From NCBI GenBank assembly GCA_038380435.1, contig JAWZYU010000019.1, positions 18,687,801 to 18,751,800 of the forward strand: a stretch of DNA of 64,000 nucleotides, read 5' to 3'. The translations under genes were made by a program, and so were the position numbers. How positions within the stretch are numbered: position 1 is the stretch's first letter; every line of letters begins with the position of its first letter. The notes below the pieces were generated by a model. It was given only the letters and a program-made list of their open reading frames with translations, did no database searches and was not told the origin of the DNA. The DNA comes from Ryuthela nishihirai. Lineage: Eukaryota > Arthropoda > Arachnida > Araneae > Heptathelidae. Of this stretch, positions 11,036 to 22,847 are shown piece by piece.

Positions 11036-11734
11036 GATAATGATGATGTAATTAAAATAAAATTTTGAAAAAGTAATATTAATTTTACAGTATGTACAGG
11101 GACAGTCAATATGTGATAGCAATTTTAATATTTCTTTTAAAGTATGTTGTTTGCAGTAGCAAGGTTAGCTATCTACGCTCTTAGATATCAACTAAGGCAG
11201 CTGTTTCATTGTTGATGAGTTTTAGTGTACGGTTTATCCCATACATTATGGTCATAGTTAAAATGCTGCACCATTAACCCATTACACTTGACAAGTAATG
11301 TGTATTCGTTTTTTGTGCTTAGATAGATGAAGGCAAATAAATTTCATAAAAGAATGTTAAAACAATATGGTAAGAAATCTTTAGCTCAATGTAAGGCTTA
11401 TGAATGGATTGAATTGTTTAAAAGCAGTAGAACAATTATAATTAATGAACATTATTCAGAGTGAGGTCTTTCACAATGAGTAGAGATGGGAACATTAAGT
11501 GAAATGATTGGAAAGCTAAAATTTGAAGGTCTTGATTATTTACTATCATATAGCCCTGATCCCATACCATGTAGATTCTGTAGATTCATACATTCAGACC
11601 TTTGAAATATTCTTGAGAGGCTGCAAATTTTTTAATGATAATGAAATAAAAAAATGGTGCAGCTGACTTCACAATAACACAAATGTATTCAAAATCAGGG
11701 AGACTATGAGGGAAAAAATTTAAATAAAAAACAA
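11036..11734. other. intron sequence, nothing recognised
   Basis: AT-rich sequence. No coding segment or repeat family was recognised. Confidence 0.4.
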
Positions 11735-12283
11735 AAAGATTTATTTCACAATATCACTGTTAAGAGAGTTATGTCTCCCATGTTGCAGCTTGAGATGCTA
11801 AAGATTCAAAGGTAATAGTTTGTTTAACATATCATGCAGTTAAAGGCATTTATAAAAATTACAAAATCCTTGACTGGTGGCTGGTACACCCGCCATAGTT
11901 GCTGCTGAGGCTTATGCTCGGTTGCTAAGGTGCTCTAGTTGTCAGCTGTTCACCAGTCCAATAGCATTGCCAGGTGGTCATTGGCTGTATATGCTGATGT
12001 ACAGAATGTTCATCTGTTTAGCACATGGTGGGGGCACAACTGAGCATAAGCCTCGGCAGCAACTACGGTAAGTTGTACCAGCCACCAGCCAAGGATTATT
12101 CTCCCATAGTGGTAAATATACCTAAACCTTTAACTCCATGATATGTTAAATGAACTATATGCATTATTATCGATAATGCATGATATATTAACATATCATG
12201 CATTATCGAATCGTTGTAGCATCTCAAGCTGCAACAAAGGAGACATAACTCTCCTAACAGTGATATTGAGAAATAAATCTTTT
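11735..12283. mobile_element. foldback element with long imperfect inverted repeats
   Basis: The left arm (about 11735-11925) and right arm (about 12036-12283) are reverse complements. Shared blocks are AGATTTATTTC, GAGAGTTATGTCTCC, TTGCAGCTTGAGATGCTA, CTGGTGGCTGG and GAGGCTTATGCTC. The arms are about 190 and 248 bp because the right arm has gained an extra palindrome. The loop of about 110 bp has no gene. No target duplication was identified. Confidence 0.75.
12171..12208. repeat. 16-bp-stem palindrome
   Basis: CGATAATGCATGATAT and its exact complement flank the six-base loop ATTAAC. It lies inside the right arm of the foldback element and is absent from the left arm. Confidence 0.85.
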
Positions 12284-12415
12284 ATTTATTATTTACTCAC
12301 TGTGTTAACAATTTAAAAATAATAATAATAATTTTTATCTTTTTGTATTCTGTTCAATAAATTTTATGACTGAAATGCCATTATTTATTGACTGACCTTC
12401 ATATATATATATATA

Positions 12416-14983
12416 CAGTCGTATCAGAATAATATGACCACCCATGGAATCACATTGTACCTGCCCAGGCGTGTCACAGAGTGCACATGACTAGGTCGAC
12501 CACATGGAGATATAAGCTGCCAGCCAGGACAGATGAGCTATAGTGCGTAATGTGAGCACAATGGGCAGAGGTAGTGATTTGAGGGACATTAAAAAAGGAA
12601 TGATCATCAGCTACCGTGCCAAGCATCTTGGAAACAGCAGACTTCATGGGCTGTTTGCAAAATGCTGTAGTAAGGGTGTACCAAGAATGGACTGCTGGCA
12701 CACCGAGTACCTTAAGACATCATAACTGTGGAGCCCTAAAAGCCATCGACCCCAGAGGAGAACATCGCCTTGACGATTGGTAAAGGGCAATTGACGTGCA
12801 ACAATGCAGCAATTGACCACTCAAATGAATGCTGGGGCACACAGGTACATGTCCCTGATAACAGTAGAGCAAACCCTGTTACGCATGGGTCTCCGGAGTT
12901 GATGCTGCGTAAAGGCACCCATGTTAACCAAGGTCCATCAGTAATGATGCCTGCAGTTCGCACAGGACTACCAATGGACAGTGGAAGAGTGGAAAAAGGT
13001 TGCCTTCTCTGACGAATCGAGATTTCTACTCCATAGAAGTGATGGGCGATGCGGATATGGCGTCAGACACACGAGAACCAACATCCGGACACACTTGTCA
13101 GTCAAGTACAGGCTGGTGGTGGCAGTGTGTTAGTCTGGGGGATGTTTTCATGGTATGACCTGGGACCACTGGTACCACTGGATGGGTCCCTGAATACCAA
13201 TGGCTACCTGTCCATCCTTGCTCCCCCCCCCCCCCAGAGTGGGACCACCTTGATGTGGTGGTGGTGGTGAGGGGGGGGGGGACCTACGGTGCCTCTGAGA
13301 AGTTGGGTTCGGATCGAGGAGATCTTTGGAGATTCACAATATCTTGTGGCCTCCAGTGGAGGGGCCTGTTGAGGGTCTGCAGAGTGGTTTTAGAGGGAGG
13401 GGCCAGTCCAGTGGGCTTATTGACTTGTCCCCTGAGAAGCTGGGGGTTGCAGCCCCCATTGAGGGGTCGTACTTGGGGGTCTGCAGACTGGGCTCATCCG
13501 TCCAGTATATAGTCAGTGATATGTCAGTGATATCGTGGGTTGGAAGACTATTCATTGGGGGGTTTCGGCCCGCTCGCAATGGAGAGGATGAAGTTGAAGG
13601 CTCGTGACCGGGAGTGGCTAACCTGGTTGACGGGCTTATCGATGGAAAAGCCAAACTAAGAGTCCCACATAAGATCTTTGGGCAGGCATGGCTTTCGTAG
13701 TGGAGGGGCTTAGGTGCTCCGAAATAGTGTGGGCCGGGGGTCCTCTAGCATCTGCTTAGCCAGCAACCTCCTGGAGATGCCTAGAATGGGAGGGTCTGTT
13801 GAAAGGACTTGGACAACCCGATTAGACAGACTTATCCTGCATCTGCGAAGGGCTCAGTTGCAGCCCCGAAGTGGGTGGCAACTGCTTCGCTGAGGCCTCC
13901 GGTCGGCACTGTGGAGGGGACGAAGTTGAGGGTCATGCTGAAAGGCTTGCTGGCACTGATTAGGTGTGGCTCATCGACGGGGCCGCCTGAAAGTCTCTGC
14001 TGCGGAGGACTCAAAAAGATAGGATTTCTGGATAAGTTTGGCTTCTAAATTCAAAAGATACCATCTGATATGATTTTGGCAAAGTATTTGGACAAAAATC
14101 AGTGAGTGATTTTGGCTTTTTCCTAGGCAAGTTTCTAAAAAAACCCACTCACTGCACCCCAATGATCATTTCATCAGACAGACTTGTTTCTAAAAGTAAG
14201 GTCTCTCTCTTCCACAGGTCTTCTCCCGCAGTTAGGTATAATCTAAGAAGGCAAGATCTAATGAATGTACCCTGGCTAGTGGATTGTAGTTTCGTGGCAA
14301 CTCCCTCAAGGTGTAGTTCTGCCTCAGTATAGCGGAACACTGGGATTGCCACACATTATTACGTTGTCCATCCTAGCTAGAGTCATGGGCGCTGCATCAA
14401 CTTGGATTCTCAATATCCTTGTTTGTGGTGACCCAGGACGAAGATTATAGTTAGGTTTTAGCAAGTGCTGGACTTTACTTCTATAGTACTGTTCAGTCCC
14501 AAAGGTGGATAGTGGTAAACGTGGCATCTCCCGATAGATGTAGTGCAGTCTCTGAATTGCGGAACATCTGGGTTTTGTCATTCATTATATTACCTGTCCA
14601 TTCTTGCTGACCACATGCATCCCTTCATATTGGACATTTACTCTGGTGGTGATGATGTCTACAATAGGACAATGTGCCTTGCCATGTCACTAAGATGGTG
14701 CCTGACTGGTTCCAGGAACACAACAGCGATGTTCCCATTCTCCCTTGGCCACCAAATCGCCGACCTCAATCCCATAGAGCACTTGGGGACCATTTGGATC
14801 GAGAGGTTCAGGGTGCGAACCCACAACCACGTCATCTGCTGGAGTCTGATGGGCATGTGTGCCTCTGGCAACCTTCCATGGCCTCATTGTGTCCATGTCA
14901 TGCTGTCTCGCTACTGTCATCTGGGCCAAGGGTTGTTATCCCCATTGTTAGGTAGGTAGTCATATTATTCTGATACAACTGTG
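12416..14983 (+). mobile_element. Tc1-like element interrupted by a GC-rich insertion
   Basis: The termini CAGTCGTATCAGAATAATAT and the complement of ATATTATTCTGATACAACTG are inverted repeats next to TA. The transposase relic opens at 12564 (MGRGSDLRDIKKG). It has the first catalytic block at about 13005 (FSDESRF), then stops at 13222 where a 1368-bp insertion begins. It resumes at 14591-14609, with a second catalytic block near 14668 (DNVPCH) and DLNPIEH at 14762. The spacing between the last two acidic residues is not a multiple of three codons, so a frameshift is present. Several stops occur. Complete relatives are about 1.6 kb; subtracting the insertion leaves 1.2 kb. Confidence 0.8.
13223..14590. 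mobile_element. GC-rich insertion of unknown type
   Basis: It is flanked by an 18-bp direct repeat with one mismatch (13205-13222 and 14591-14608) that comes from the interrupted Tc1 sequence, so it behaves as an insertion with a long target duplication. The first ~800 bases are much richer in G and C than the rest of the window and start with a C run, GTGG repeats and a G run (13223-13280). The remainder is closer to background. Short open frames on both strands (for example 13326-13607 plus, 14324-14581 minus) show no family I recognise. A partial non-LTR element is possible because of the long direct repeat, but no RT motif is visible. Confidence 0.6.
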
Positions 14984-16278
14984 TATATGTGTGTATAAAA
15001 GTCTTTATTTATGTATTATCATTAATTAATAATCATTAATTATTATGCTATTCAGTACAACAAGTTTGAAGGAAACTTCATTATAGTATCAAGCTGTCAT
15101 TCATGATTTACTGCATGAATGAAAAATTATGACACTAAAAGTCTTACCACTCTTTCAAGTACATGAGATGACTTTTCTTCTAGAAACACAAACTCTTTTT
15201 GCAATTAAACACAGCAATTTATACACAACAATATTTGCATGTCTAAGTGCTATTTATCATTATTTGTCTCTTGCTGTAGATTTTAAAGTAGTCGCTAAAA
15301 ACTTTATCTTATCCTAGACTAGTAACAGTAATAAGCATAAAGCAAAGCTTTTTGGCTTTTCAAGAATTTCAAAAATTTTCAGATTTGTTCAAGTTTATTA
15401 TCAGCAAAAAATCATTATCTAAATGAAACTAGATTTGCTTTTTGGTTTATTTTTCTCTTTTCAAACCAATATTCATAAAAATGATTTATAGGAAAAACAA
15501 GAGAAAGAAGAAAAAGCTTATATTATATAATAAAAAAATCCTTTAATATGGAACTAGAAGAAAATAAAATAAAATGTGCATACACCGAACTTCACAGAAA
15601 TGGAACAGTAGCAGAACCCTACATGAATATAAAATTAAAATGGTGAGAAATAATAGAGGTTTACAATACTAAAAATAAGCAGTATTAAAATCTTTAACTT
15701 GTCAAATAGTCAGCCAAATACTGTAGGCATTTTGTGATTATACTTGAGAGTTTAAATGACAGATAATCAAAATGTAATTCTAAATTGCTTACATAAAATA
15801 ATTTAATGTTAGTACATTATATAATAAGTTTCAGCAAAGAAGAAAATTATGTGCTTATTTGTGTTTTGATACCAGATTTTCAATTTGAATCTTAATTTTG
15901 TTGGTGGTACTACTTTCCCTGATTTTACCCAATACATGCTTAGTTTGGTTGCTTATCAGTTCTAGTTTCATTACAATATTTACTTTCATAATAAAATATG
16001 TTCACACTTCCATAACTCTTCAATCATGAAAGGACAATTATGAAAAGAGATTTAATGAGATTTATTTTAGAGCTTACTGATTTCAATGTAATTTTGCCAT
16101 AAGCAGCTTACTGTCATTACAAAACTTCTTCATGCTTTTACGTCAAGTATGTATATAACTACCACAAGATTGTAATTTTTTACACTATTTTTTAATATAT
16201 TTTTACACAAAAAACTGAAATATTATGAAGTATTTGAAATTTTTTAGTAATAAACCAAAAAAATTAAAAACTTTTTAC
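14984..16278. other. intron sequence, nothing recognised
   Basis: AT-rich sequence between the Tc1 element and the 16-kb exon. No repeat or coding segment was recognised. Confidence 0.4.
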
Positions 16279-16333
16279 CTTTCTTCTTCCTTGTATGCCT
16301 GAAGGGACAGCAAGCTGTTCCAGCGCATTTGTG
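16279..16333 (-). CDS. internal exon, linker of an unidentified coiled-coil protein
   Basis: A 55-bp minus-strand exon preceded by CCCTTCCTCTG and the acceptor ACTACAG, and followed by the donor GTAAAAAG. With the two leftover bases of the 47-kb exon, the first codon becomes Asn and the rest reads TNALEQLAVPSGIQGRRK, ending in phase 0 as the 4.6-kb exon requires. It links a Ser-rich segment to the basic patch. The exon is too short to prove itself; the phase match on both sides is the main support. Confidence 0.6.
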
Positions 16334-18165
16334 CTGTAGTTTCATCACAGAGGAAGGGAAAATGCAAATGAAGCACAAGAGGAATACATAATTGGAAGAA
16401 CATAAATAATTGAAAGGTATCATGCATGTGTAAAATAAAACAAGAGTAGCAAGAGGACAGAATTAGGGCAGGATCAGATAAAATGGTTAAACTGTTATAT
16501 TAAACAAGGTTATTATATTTCTATAAATTTTAAAATCATCTGTAAAAATGTAAATAAAGAAATGCTACATAAACAAATAAAAAAATTAAAAAGAAACTAA
16601 ATATACTTTTCAATAAAAAAAATTACAAGAATTAGTTTGTAGAATGTTTACAAGGGGTTCAGGTAGTATTAGTTCCACATTAATGAAGCAGGTAAGTGAG
16701 CAAGAACAAAAAGAAAATAAGATATTATTAATACAATTTACTTGAACAAGTTCTCTCTAACAGACAACTTAAGAGCAGCAATTTCAAGTTCATTTTTAGA
16801 ACGTTATAGTTTTAAGAATAAAATAACTTATTTTACTGTTACTAAATCTTTATTGCTCTTTAAACAACACAAAAAATGTTTCGGGCAGTGAATAGATGCT
16901 GTAACTTAGAACTTCACTGAGGAAAAACTGCAACTGGTTTGAAATTATTCCATATAATTTTTCAAATTATATCACTATTTTTAGACCACTGTAGTTAAAA
17001 TTCGTATACAAATAGAGTACCTTGGGATTCATGTAGGGTTGTTTTATTCCTGAGTGGTATTTTTTTTTAAGTCATAATTATTCCCAAACACATTAAATTG
17101 GGTAAAAATGTTCCAAGAAAGAGCTGTTAGGGGTAGATGGTGTTTTCATTCTATAACTAGACACATTGTCTCACAGGCAAAAAAACTGATTTTTTTGTGC
17201 TAATAGGCATGAAGTACAAGTGCTGGGGAGAAAAATGGAAACATCTCCATGTTATATTAATGGAAAGTTAAATTCAAAATTCCATAACATCTTAAACGAG
17301 TATTTGCTGAAAAATTGTGAATGAAGATAAAGATTTCAATGAAATCTACTTGTTGTTACAACAAAGCAACAAAATCTATATTATATTCAACATTGAATGG
17401 AAATCTAAAAAAAATGCAAATCAGTAAATTATGCATGCATCTGTTATTAATATGATATAATCTGGAATATGGTGAGAGTGTAAGGCTCAACTGAACGTGG
17501 GTAAAATTTAATATTAAATGTTTATAAAGTAAGCAAATGTCTATGAAATAAACAACTGTGTATTATTGATTGTATTATTATAATTACCAAATTCAAGTTA
17601 AATTTAATGGTTACTACAGATTACTTTCATTGAAATTAAAATTTCATTTCACATATGCTAATAATTAAGGATGCTTATAGCACCTTTCGAAGTTTTATTC
17701 TTCAGAAGTTTACTGAAACTATCATCCAGTGTATTTCATACTTTACTTAAGGAAAAATAATGTTTAAAACCAATAAACTCTCATTTTGTATGAGGATGAA
17801 TTTTAATTCCATTAAACATGGATGGAAATCATATTATGGTATCATTTTAAAATGTGTTCACTGCAAACTTCCAGATTAAAACATTTCAGTTTTGCATAAC
17901 ATTAGAAAGTAGTCATGATATAAAGATTAATACTTTCTTGTTTCATGAACATGGAGAGAAATATCTGTTTCGAGCAGAATTATTAATAGCATTATGCAAT
18001 TCCAGACTTATCAAAAGGTTTTTGCTGCTGTTTGGCTAAGGGAGTAAAATAAAGTGGTTTTGGCTTTGATTTTATATTTCTTGTACTCATATACAAAACT
18101 TCCATTCATGATTTCATTAAGAGAAGCCAATTCTGTGAAAGTTTGTCTGTAAGGTGTAACTGTAA
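16334..18165. other. long intron stretch, nothing recognised
   Basis: AT-rich sequence. No gene, terminal inverted repeat or known repeat was identified. Confidence 0.4.
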
Positions 18166-18937
18166 GGACAGCTGTGAACACCAATCCCCTGTGGTGATGT
18201 ATAGAATAGACCATGTCTAGTACCTAAAATTCAACACCACCTTCTTGTGATGCAAGCCGTTAGTACCTTTCAAAAGAGATAGTATCTTCTAGAAGGGAAT
18301 GGAAGGGATGCTAAATCAGTGTAGCCTATTGATCTGGATTACTATAGCTATTTTTCATACTTTTTTTCCTATGCTACTGAGGAGTGGTCAACCACACAGG
18401 GTCTTGGTGCTGATCATATATATCAACCTGAGCAGAATTATGGCTCTGAGCTTGATTGGATCCAGAATTTGCTGTACTGGTAGGCTGAGGGAAAATCTTC
18501 TGCTGTGTTTTCTGTTTGTTTGTGGGTTAACAACCCTGGGTGAACAGATGCATAGGATACTTTACATCAGTCAGTGGATAATCCTGATCAGAGGTCACTG
18601 CAGGTACCTGAATCCTTGCTTCTGTGATCATCACCAAATCAAAAATGGAGGAAGTCCTACCAGCATAATGGCTTAAGCCTTTAATGGTCAAGGGGAACAG
18701 GTCTTTGCTCCATGCCTGTGCTAGGGACTGTTTGATATTGTTGACACTTCCTCTCTCAATAAGTCTCCATTCTATTAACCATTTTCTCTCCACAGGTTTT
18801 GAAATTTGAGAACTCTGCACTTATATTATTCTTTAGTGTCCTCACACAAGAATTTCACCATTATAACCTAGATATTCTCCACTTGCAAAAGACCACATGG
18901 ACAAATAAAGGTCAGATACTTAAAAATTAAAAAAATT

Positions 18938-19193
18938 AAAAAATACCTATCTTCCTACATGGGCCCTAAAAGGTAGAAAATAAACTTAAAGCATATAGAT
19001 GGTGCAATCAATCACTGAGTTCATATTCACTTCAAAGGAAGATAGAGTGCTGGCAGTCTTGTTGTATAGGTAAATTGTTGCCCTATCTTCCTTTGAAGTG
19101 AATACAAATTCGCTGACTGACTGCACCATCGATATGCTTTAGGTTTATTTTCTATTATTTAGGGCTCATATAAGAAGATAGATACTTTTTAAA
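18938..19193. mobile_element. foldback MITE, ~110-bp arms
   Basis: The arms 18938-19045 and 19083-19193 are reverse complements. Shared blocks are TAGAAAATAAACTTAAAGCA against its complement, GGTGCAATCA-like text and CTTCAAAGGAAGATAG. They enclose a 37-bp loop. The element interrupts the endonuclease region of the RTE. No gene is inside. Confidence 0.75.
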
Positions 19194-19231
19194 ATTTTCA
19201 ATTTATATTTTTTTCTTTGTCACTAAAAAAC

Positions 19232-19845
19232 ACTTATCTTCAGAAACTTTCATGTGATATATGACTCATAAACATCAACTACATTTTTCCTCCCTTTTGG
19301 AATCATGTGTGAAGTAGCCCATGACATCGTAGACATCACAGGCTTTAATTTGAGATATAACTTGTTAAGATTGACCCCCACAAATATCTGCCACTCTAAT
19401 AAAGGGGGAAATGGTGGGGGAAAAATTTGAAACAGGCAATAATGGTCATTATGTGAGCTTTCATTTGACACCTAACTCATAACTGTAGGTCCTTGTGTTT
19501 GGAAAATATAGCAGAATGACTTTCACATTTCCCATTTTTTAGGGGAGAAGAAAGCATGGGGTCAATTTTAATAGTCTATGATACTCCTAGCATCAGAAGC
19601 TTTCATTTAATATATAACTTGTTACGTTCTGCACTCACGTCAGGAGATGTAGGGGAACAATCCTTTTCATATTTCCCCTTTTTTTCGGGGGGAAAGAAAA
19701 CATGGGGGTCAATTTTTAAAGCCTATGACAATCCCAGCATCACAAGCTATCATTTGACACATAAATCATTAAGTTTCGCCATCACCTTCGAAAGATATGG
19801 AGGAACAACTGTTCTGACAAACCAACAAACCAAGCAATAGGAAGG
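19232..19845. repeat. degenerate tandem repeat, ~5 units of 110-150 bp
   Basis: The block GCTTTCATTTGACAC/ATATAACT and its variants recur at about 19245, 19340, 19458, 19600 and 19745. Each occurrence is followed by variants of CTAATAAAG/GATATGG and GGGGTCAATTTT. The unit lengths vary. The array separates the foldback MITE from the resumed RTE sequence. Confidence 0.6.
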
Positions 19846-20219
19846 TAGGTAATAATCTTAAATTTCTCCTTTCAAGGAGGAAAGATGGAAAGCATCTTCA
19901 AAGCGTAGGTTTGCTTTTCAGCAGAAATACTAGTGATGCTCTTCTAAGATATGAGTGCAATAATGAAAGGTTTCTTACAGTTAAATTTAAAACAAGCATT
20001 AAAACTTTGAATGTAATCTGTTGTCATGCCTCTATTGAGGACTCCAGTGAGGATCACAAAGATAGGTTTTATGGACAATTTCAGGCTATTTTGAATTCTG
20101 TTAAGAAAATACTGCCCTTGTTCTAGGTGACTTCAATGCTAAAGATGGTACTGACTCTGATATTTGGGTAGGGGTGATAGGTTCCTTTGGTATTGGTAGC
20201 TGCAATGATAATGGGCAAC

Positions 20220-20857
20220 TGTAATGGTTCACCCATTCACTTGTACTTTTCCCTGCCCAGTTTTCATTTATTTACATTATAATTATTATTTTGGGGTATT
20301 TACTTTGAATCACAAATTCTTCTCGCCTATAGAGTTGCCAATTATGCAACTTCATTTTGATTGGCAGCCGCTAAATGTGCAGAGCAAGGACATGCCCACT
20401 TATGTCATCTTCAGCACCCAATCACTGTACGCAAATGTGGCTTCCCGCATGATGTCGCAAATGCCGTGGTAGCAAGCCAGGTGTAGCTAAGTGATGAGAG
20501 TCACAGCAGTTAGTTGTTAAGTATAGGTGAGGAGATAGTTTGCGGCAGGTGTGGATGAGAGTGACTTGTAGTCACAGTTTTGTACAATGTGTTTATTGGT
20601 AAGTCTAGAATTCATTAAATGCCTATTTTTAATGAAATTTGCATTTAGCCTTCTAATTTTTTCTCTTGAACACAGTTTGTTAAAATTTTGATTTAACTTT
20701 AATTTAAATTGACAATCTTTAACTTGAGTTTTTTTTTTGTCTAATGCTCTTTGAAAATAAAGAACCCTTGTTTAATTTCTTGGCAAGATTAATTGCCTGG
20801 TGCCCGAATTTCCAGCTATATGGCAAAGTAATTATTAATATACTTCGGAATGTTACA
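20220..20857 (+). mobile_element. solo LTR, same family as 9942-10707
   Basis: Begins TGTAATGGTTCACCCATTCA and ends CGGAATGTTACA, with TG...CA ends and an AATAAA at 20757. It is inserted in RTE sequence: the intact RTE reads GGGCAACGTCTCCTAC, while here GGGCAAC precedes and GTACTTCTCCTAC follows. That fits a decayed 4-bp target duplication. No internal genes remain, as expected after recombination between two LTRs. Confidence 0.85.
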
Positions 20858-21831
20858 GTACTTCTCCTACAGGTAAGTAAACTTAATGGTTTGAAAATAA
20901 CCAACACTTATTATAAACACTGCAACAGATATATGTAAAAATGGTTTACACCAGATTTAAACTTAAGAAATGCTGTGCTAAGGTTAAAAAATTATCTTTA
21001 ACACTGAAGCTCTGAAAAACCCAGTTATAGCTAAAGCTTGCCATGATAGGTTACTTAGTTATTATGAAAATTGTGGTTTACTTACTACTGAAGTAGAGGA
21101 AGAATGGGACTGTTTTAAACAGACCTTTCTTGAAACTAACAGAAATCTTTTGTGTAAAATTGTGCACAGGAGACAAAGTTATTGCTTGTCATAGCAGTTT
21201 ATTTTTAAAAGAAGAAACTTCAGGAATAACCTTAATCAACATCCTACTAGTCCTGATAAACGACAATACAAAGAGCTTTATAAATATGTAAATGATAAGT
21301 TGAAGGCTGATAAAAATTATTGACTTGATAGCTTGGCTAATAAATGAGATGGAACAGCTACAAAATGTAACAGCACAGAGCTGCACAAGATAGTTAATCT
21401 TTTGTGTGTGAAGAAACAGACAGTACACAGAGATTTAGGGATAAAATTGGTAAAGTACTGAAGACGAGGATTCCATCAGGGCAAAGTGGGCCAAACATTT
21501 CAGTGATATTCTAAACAATGCATTGTACTCTCATTGTTTATAATGATGAAATATGCATTACTGGCTTTAATGTTGATCCTATAGCAGAGTCTAAAGTTAT
21601 TTTGGTTACTTAAACTATACAATTCCCAGTGGTATAAGATATTGTTACTACAGATGAACATGTTACAGTGAATTTATGATAAATGTGTTATGAACGCTCA
21701 TGTATGCTTCTGCGTGAGAATTACATAACCAATAAATTGGAATGAATAATCCAACTGAAAAATAAGAAAGATATAATGGTTATGTTGGAGTTGTGGATAT
21801 GTGAAAGGGGACATAGCTAGACTCAGTCTGT

Positions 21832-21983
21832 ATGGAAATATATTCCATGTGATCAGCCCAACAGTCTCTCACTCTCCACACAGTACTGTTCAAAGGAGAA
21901 TGCAGACTCCTGCACCTCGTATTACTTACAAGGTCAAACTACCAAATGCCCATGATACTACACAAACATCCAGAATCAAAGGC
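21832..21983 (-). repeat. left arm of an inverted repeat from RTE 3' sequence
   Basis: The reverse complement matches 25328-25486 over about 155 bases with only a few differences. Both arms share variants absent from other RTE copies, such as GAGGTGCAGGAGTCTGCATT. The arm continues for about nine bases beyond the inserted SINE (22378-22386). The arms therefore derive from one another rather than from separate RTE insertions. Confidence 0.85.
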
Positions 21984-22364
21984 TGAGTTGGGTTGTTTTA
22001 CCTCTGAGCAGCACTTTTTGCACACCATGGGCTAAATGGCCAGGTCACAAGGACCCCGAAGGCTCAGAGAAGGTTGGGGGAGGGGACCCACTGGAACAGC
22101 TGTTGGGAGACAGATGGTAGCCTCCCGTCAAGGCCATCCAGCGTGTTCTTTAACGTGCACAGGCTCTCTTTCAAACACTGGACCACAGCTTAACGTCCCA
22201 TCCGACGGACGGCGACCTTTCCAAGCCCATTGGTGTCCCCTACTGACCATGGGCAGGGCGGGGAGTTTTGCGGAGATAAGTCTCAATGCTGACCCAGCTG
22301 GGACTTGAACCTAGAAACTGCAGATTACGAGCCTGGCGCGCTACCGACTGAGTCACCCCCGCCC
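21984..22364 (-). repeat. SINE family A with 13-bp target duplication
   Basis: CAGAATCAAAGGC at 21971-21983 is repeated exactly at 22365-22377. On the minus strand the element starts with a tRNA-like head: GTGACTCAGTCGGTAGCGCG as A-box region and GGTTCAAGTCCC as B-box region. A GC-richer body with CCTGCCCATGGTCAGTAGGG follows, and the end is GGTAAAACAACCCAACTC, not poly-A. It interrupts the inverted-repeat arm and so is younger. Confidence 0.9.
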
Positions 22365-22489
22365 CAGAATCAAAGGCATCAAATTTTTTGTATAAAAAGA
22401 AGAAGTATTTTATATGGTGAGTGTGCAGGAGGTTAATTAGTTTTATTAGTAAAAAACCTACTAATGAATTAACAAAGAATATTAGAATG

Positions 22490-22616
22490 TGCCCTATCTT
22501 CGGTCTCCCGAAGACTCACTCTATCATGTATCTACCAGGTCTGCCTGGTTTACTTGGACGACATCATCATTCTTGGAAAGACTTTTGAAAACCATTTGAG
22601 AAATCTTCATCAAGTA
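22490..22616 (+). pseudogene. fragment of a Gypsy-type reverse transcriptase
   Basis: One frame contains CLVYLDDIIILGKTFENHLR followed by NLHQ. This is the YLDD catalytic box (22551-22562) and the conserved segment just after it in Gypsy RT. Only about 40 codons are recognisable; it then runs into non-coding sequence. Its relation to the gag-protease segment downstream is unclear. Confidence 0.75.
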
Positions 22617-22847
22617 TAAAACGGTCATTGACATTAAAAATGATGAGGTAAAAGTTAATCGAATAGACAGAGCTAGTCTTAACTGTTCTGTAGGAAGCGA
22701 TTATCACTTTATGTACGATAGTATTTAGTTTGTTTATAAATAATTTCATCCATGCTTTTGTAATAAATTGCATTGTTTTGTAATTATCATTGTAAAATAT
22801 TTACTTGAACTCATGCTCAGTGCTCATCCATTTCAATTCGTAACAAA

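Noticed and set aside
12400..12415. (AT)n microsatellite as a regulatory element
   Set aside because: A short simple repeat at the Tc1 insertion site; nothing indicates regulation.
13255..14048. Several overlapping open frames on both strands in the GC-rich insert
   Set aside because: High GC lowers stop frequency, so open frames are expected; none shows a recognisable motif.
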